DNA of 64,000 nt, taken from NCBI GenBank assembly GCA_023055425.1, contig JALGPY010000001.1, positions 109,597,057 through 109,661,056 on the forward strand. Direction: 5' to 3'. Source of the DNA: Linanthus parryae (Eukaryota > Streptophyta > Magnoliopsida > Ericales > Polemoniaceae). The notes under the pieces are model-generated. The model was given only the letters and a program-made list of their open reading frames with translations, was not told the origin of the DNA and made no database searches. The position numbers and the translations under genes were made by a program. The number at the start of each line of letters is the position of its first letter. The first letter of the stretch is position 1. Shown here piece after piece: positions 59,701-64,000 of this stretch.

Positions 59701-61218
59701 GGCCTCGTGGATAAGTAGCATATTAAGATAATATCTGGTCTATCAATGAATGAGCGCTAGCTCAAGTGATATGATATGTTTAGGCATTATAATTAAGTTT
59801 GAGTCATTCCCATGCTCCAAATAATTTCGGTGTTGGAAAGACAATTTGTTACAACATCTTTATCAGTGTAATATTACTTTTTCCTTAGATCAGCTATAAA
59901 ATAAATGTTACTACTAGTGTGTCATAGAAGTATCTTGCACCTCTGTTTCTTCTCTTTAAGTCTACTTCACTTTTTGTCACTATTCACTAGATCACTTTGA
60001 CCCGGTGATTTGATTAGCAAAACGATACAAGAATTTGGTAATCTTTGCATAGTCTTATAGAGTAAACTTTATTCTACAACACTATAGAAAAATTTCTAAA
60101 AATTTATATCGCTTTGCTATCTAAAGTACCGAATTAAAGTTACCCACTTACGGGTTAAAAAGTCAAATCAGCACATTTCAGAAGAAACGGAAGAAGTAAT
60201 AGTGAAGTGACAATGCATGACCAATTGGTTAGATGTCAACATTAGTGTTATGTTGTCACTAGTGATGGCTTGCAAGGGCATCAAATAATACTAGTAGTGT
60301 TGCTGTCATAACAATGCACTGGGAACATTTGCATGCTGTTTTGCTATCTGATCCAAGAAATCCAAAACTTAATAATGTTACTAGCAAGCTGGCATTTCAA
60401 ACATACTCACATGCATTTTCTAAACAATTGTCCAAAAAATGACTACATGAAACCGGCGGTACCTGTGTCTATCACTCCGACAATGACATCGTCCGAGACA
60501 TTATTGTCCAGATACGATCTCTTCGCTGATCGAATCCCTGATTCTGTTTCCAAGAAGTCCCATGAGCGCGTCGTGTGGAGTTTCATCACAGGGTCCAGAA
60601 ACACTGAAACAACTTCATTGTGACCTGCAACACATTTCAATTCATTCCCACAATATGTTTCATTAGAAAAGATAGAGAAAAAAACTTTTCATTTGAACAT
60701 TATACTAGTATTTCATTAAAAGGAGTACTACCAGATAGCTTGGTTGCTTCATCCTCTGTAAGCATGGCAGAGAACCCCTTGAAAGCATGGCCATAGCTAT
60801 GAAGCAGTGAAAGTCTTCCTCTATCTTCACTGCAGCACAGAGAGAGACATAAGAGTTCATCAAATTGAGAAGATAACTTTGGTCTTTAATTTTAGAGCTG
60901 CACCAACCTTGAAATGAAGGAGGCTAATAGTTGCAGATGATCCAGCTCTTGAACGGACGCGTTAAGAACAATTGATGATGATGACGACGACATAGTACTA
61001 CCCATGTAAACGACATAAGGCTGCAATTGATGATGATGATGGTGGTGAATTGCGATGATCATATGAAATTACAACTCCATAAACATCTACCATGGAGCGA
61101 AAAGATCAAAATAACAACATCAAAGGCAGAAATTTACCTTGGGTGTTGTAACATTTGAAGCACTCGAGACGAAGACACAACAGACAATGCTCAGAAGGAG
61201 AAGCAAGAGACGAGCCAT
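52530..61218 (-). CDS. Secreted subtilisin-like protease (SBT5-like), 780 residues, 11 exons
   Basis: Exons: 61218-61138, 61020-60908, 60829-60732, 60624-60463, 56961-56850, 56731-56182, 56016-55916, 54839-54597, 53642-53528, 53391-53175, 53080-52530; GT-AG throughout, phases agree, 2343 nt. Predicted order: signal peptide (1 to about 20, Leu-rich), I9 propeptide ([21 protein letters not shown]) ending near HTTRSWDFL at about 114, peptidase S8 with an inserted PA domain (about 375-500), and a C-terminal fibronectin-III-like domain. Catalytic residues are D150 (VIDTGIWPES), H227 (GHGTHTSST), oxyanion N332 (GSGGNDGP) and S565 (GTSMACPH). Plant subtilases mature in the secretory pathway and act in the cell wall; the substrate cannot be told. 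The sequence resembles SBT5-type, CO2-response-secreted-protease-like enzymes. The 330-331 GG replaces the usual AG of SAGNDGP. Intron 4 is 3.5 kb and splits the gene right after the catalytic Asp. Confidence 0.94.
53702..53745. repeat. (AAAT)n microsatellite in a subtilase intron
   Basis: About ten AAAT units followed by a short (TA)n run, in the intron between exons 8 and 9. Confidence 0.9.
57430..58500 (-). other. Unrecognised minus-strand frames in subtilase intron 4
   Basis: Several minus-strand frames of 60-95 codons lie close together (57437-57637, 57879-58088, 58061-58318, 58204-58488), including [20 protein letters not shown] and [20 protein letters not shown]. They look more protein-like than chance frames but overlap one another in different frames and match no family I know. 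They may be a captured gene fragment or a transposon relic. Confidence 0.25.
58828..58853. repeat. (CCCT)n tract, G-quadruplex-capable on the minus strand
   Basis: Five consecutive CCCT units (GGGA on the minus strand) satisfy the G3+N1-7 pattern at least four times. It lies in intron 4 of the subtilase, transcribed as the G-rich strand. Confidence 0.8.
59750..59815 (+). repeat. Possible degenerate tRNA-derived SINE
   Basis: GCGCTAGCTCAAGTGAT (59754-59770) resembles box A and AAGTTTGAGTCATTCC (59796-59811) resembles box B, about 30 bases apart. TAGCTCAAGTG is shared with the SINE at 28898. No tail or target duplication was found, so this is tentative. Confidence 0.3.
59992..60141. mobile_element. 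MITE family copy C in subtilase intron 4
   Basis: Starts TCACTTTGACCCGGTGATTT and continues GATTAGCAAAACGATAC, matching the inverted right end of copy A. The right end CGCTTTGCTATCTAAAGT is a more decayed inverted copy. It shares the core CTTTATTCTACAACAC with copy B. About 150 bp, non-coding. Confidence 0.7.
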
Positions 61219-61314
61219 GAGATCACTCCTACTAGTTCCTCTGAACTGAACTGGGTTTTGATTAGGAAGATGAGAAAACACAAGAAGAAGTCGTTTATGG
61301 CGATACGTGGAATA

Positions 61315-61321
61315 TTTTATA
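61315..61321 (-). promoter_or_regulatory. TATA box of the subtilase gene
   Basis: TATAAAA on the minus strand about 100 bp upstream of the ATG at 61218, leaving a plausible leader of 60-70 nt. Confidence 0.5.
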
Positions 61322-61329
61322 AAGAATGC

Positions 61330-62171
61330 AGATATATACTACTACATTACACAGACTTGCTTTAAGAAGAGGGAAAGCATCGTTGCTTCTTTTCATTATT
61401 GATTGATGCTTTCCATGTTAGCTTAAGCCTACTTTCTATATATATGTATATATATACTCGAGTTATTGACGCCTAACCAAACCACCATCCAGCAATCAGT
61501 ACTTCATAGTTTTCGTCTTCATCCAAAATCATTAGAGCTCATTAGAGCTTTCAATTCGTGTGCGATTTAACCTTAAAAGTGACATGTAAATTTTAGTGCG
61601 CAATTAAGGGTTTTGGGGTTTTTCTTTCTGAAAGAGATTACGAAAGCAATCTTTATGATTGTCAATAGATATCAATCGTGTACAGCTACAGCAGTGATGA
61701 TTCCCTATACAGTCCATGCATGTAGCCACCTCATTGTAGGCGGAGAATAAAGAGAGCATTGCTGTGTTTTTGGACTTGCTTTGAGGAGAGGGAAAGCATT
61801 ACATAGATTATTCCATGACTTGCTGTATATGTTACTCCTCAATCATATTACTAGCTAGGACACTGCTAAAATAAAAGCCGACTCATTATGCTATTATCTA
61901 AACATTCTCTCTCCAACTGCACACCAATCCCTAAATTAGAAGCTTGGATTAACATCTTCCTCAATCCACTTGAAATCATCAGAGAATCGAACTAAAAGTT
62001 GTCAAAAACATAACCATGACTGTCATAACTATGGCAAAATATCAGTCTTACATGAGTTCTACATTTGGTACTTCAGCAAAACCATTAGTCTAGAGACAAA
62101 AGCATCCAAACAAAGAAACTTGAACAAAACTGCAACTGCGCAAGCGCATGCTAAGGCGAGAACAGGTCCAA
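61330..62171. other. Promoter of the subtilase and 3' flank of RPS8
   Basis: AT-rich, with a short (TA)n run at about 61438-61454. The right part probably holds the RPS8 3' UTR (minus strand). The 61970-62260 plus frame is the antisense shadow of that gene. Confidence 0.4.

Positions 62172-64000
<1,829 letters not shown>

Overview
The window is nuclear DNA of a flowering plant, almost certainly a eudicot. The evidence is long GT-AG introns in an AT-rich background, plant-type protein families (SEC23, a subtilase, cytosolic ribosomal protein S8, a single-finger C2H2-like protein), and plant transposon classes with recognisable ends (Helitron, hAT, Mutator-like, LINE, SINE, gypsy, MITEs). Most uninterrupted open frames here are single exons or chance, so genes were assembled exon by exon from splice sites and reading phase.

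Four host genes are supported. (1) Plus strand, 21238-26638: a five-exon, 887-residue protein with one C2H2-like finger and a long acidic tail. (2) Minus strand, 45323 to 32623: a complete 12-exon, 762-residue SEC23 COPII coat subunit. (3) Minus strand, 61218 to 52530: a complete 11-exon, 780-residue secreted subtilase with all catalytic residues. (4) Minus strand, from the right edge to 62172: the last three exons of ribosomal protein S8, cut by the window end. SEC23 and the subtilase carry several introns of 1-3.5 kb filled with MITEs, microsatellites and degraded repeats.

The rest is a transposon landscape. 1678-5477 is a 3.8 kb non-autonomous Helitron with both ends. 6282-10275 is a four-unit tandem array, each full unit joining a CT-rich leader-like stretch to an RNase H-like fragment. 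About 10.8-20.2 kb is a decayed Mutator-type locus: a Ulp1-protease relic and a FAR1/MULE transposase relic on the plus strand, facing a minus-strand frame with four degenerate repeats and candidate first exons further right. 27071-28766 is a hAT relic and 28898-28995 a tRNA-derived SINE. 29593-31880 is a LINE split by a 778 bp Mutator-like element (30954-31731) with ~100 bp inverted ends and a near-perfect 10 bp target duplication. 45.6-52 kb holds a gypsy integrase relic and a 569 bp hAT MITE with a perfect 8 bp duplication.

The host genes show no functional clustering beyond SEC23 and the secreted subtilase both concerning the secretory pathway, which I take as coincidence. The best leads are the tandem array, the nested Mutator-like element with its clustered near-palindromic repeats, the Mutator locus with a facing minus-strand frame, and a MITE family with three copies in this window.
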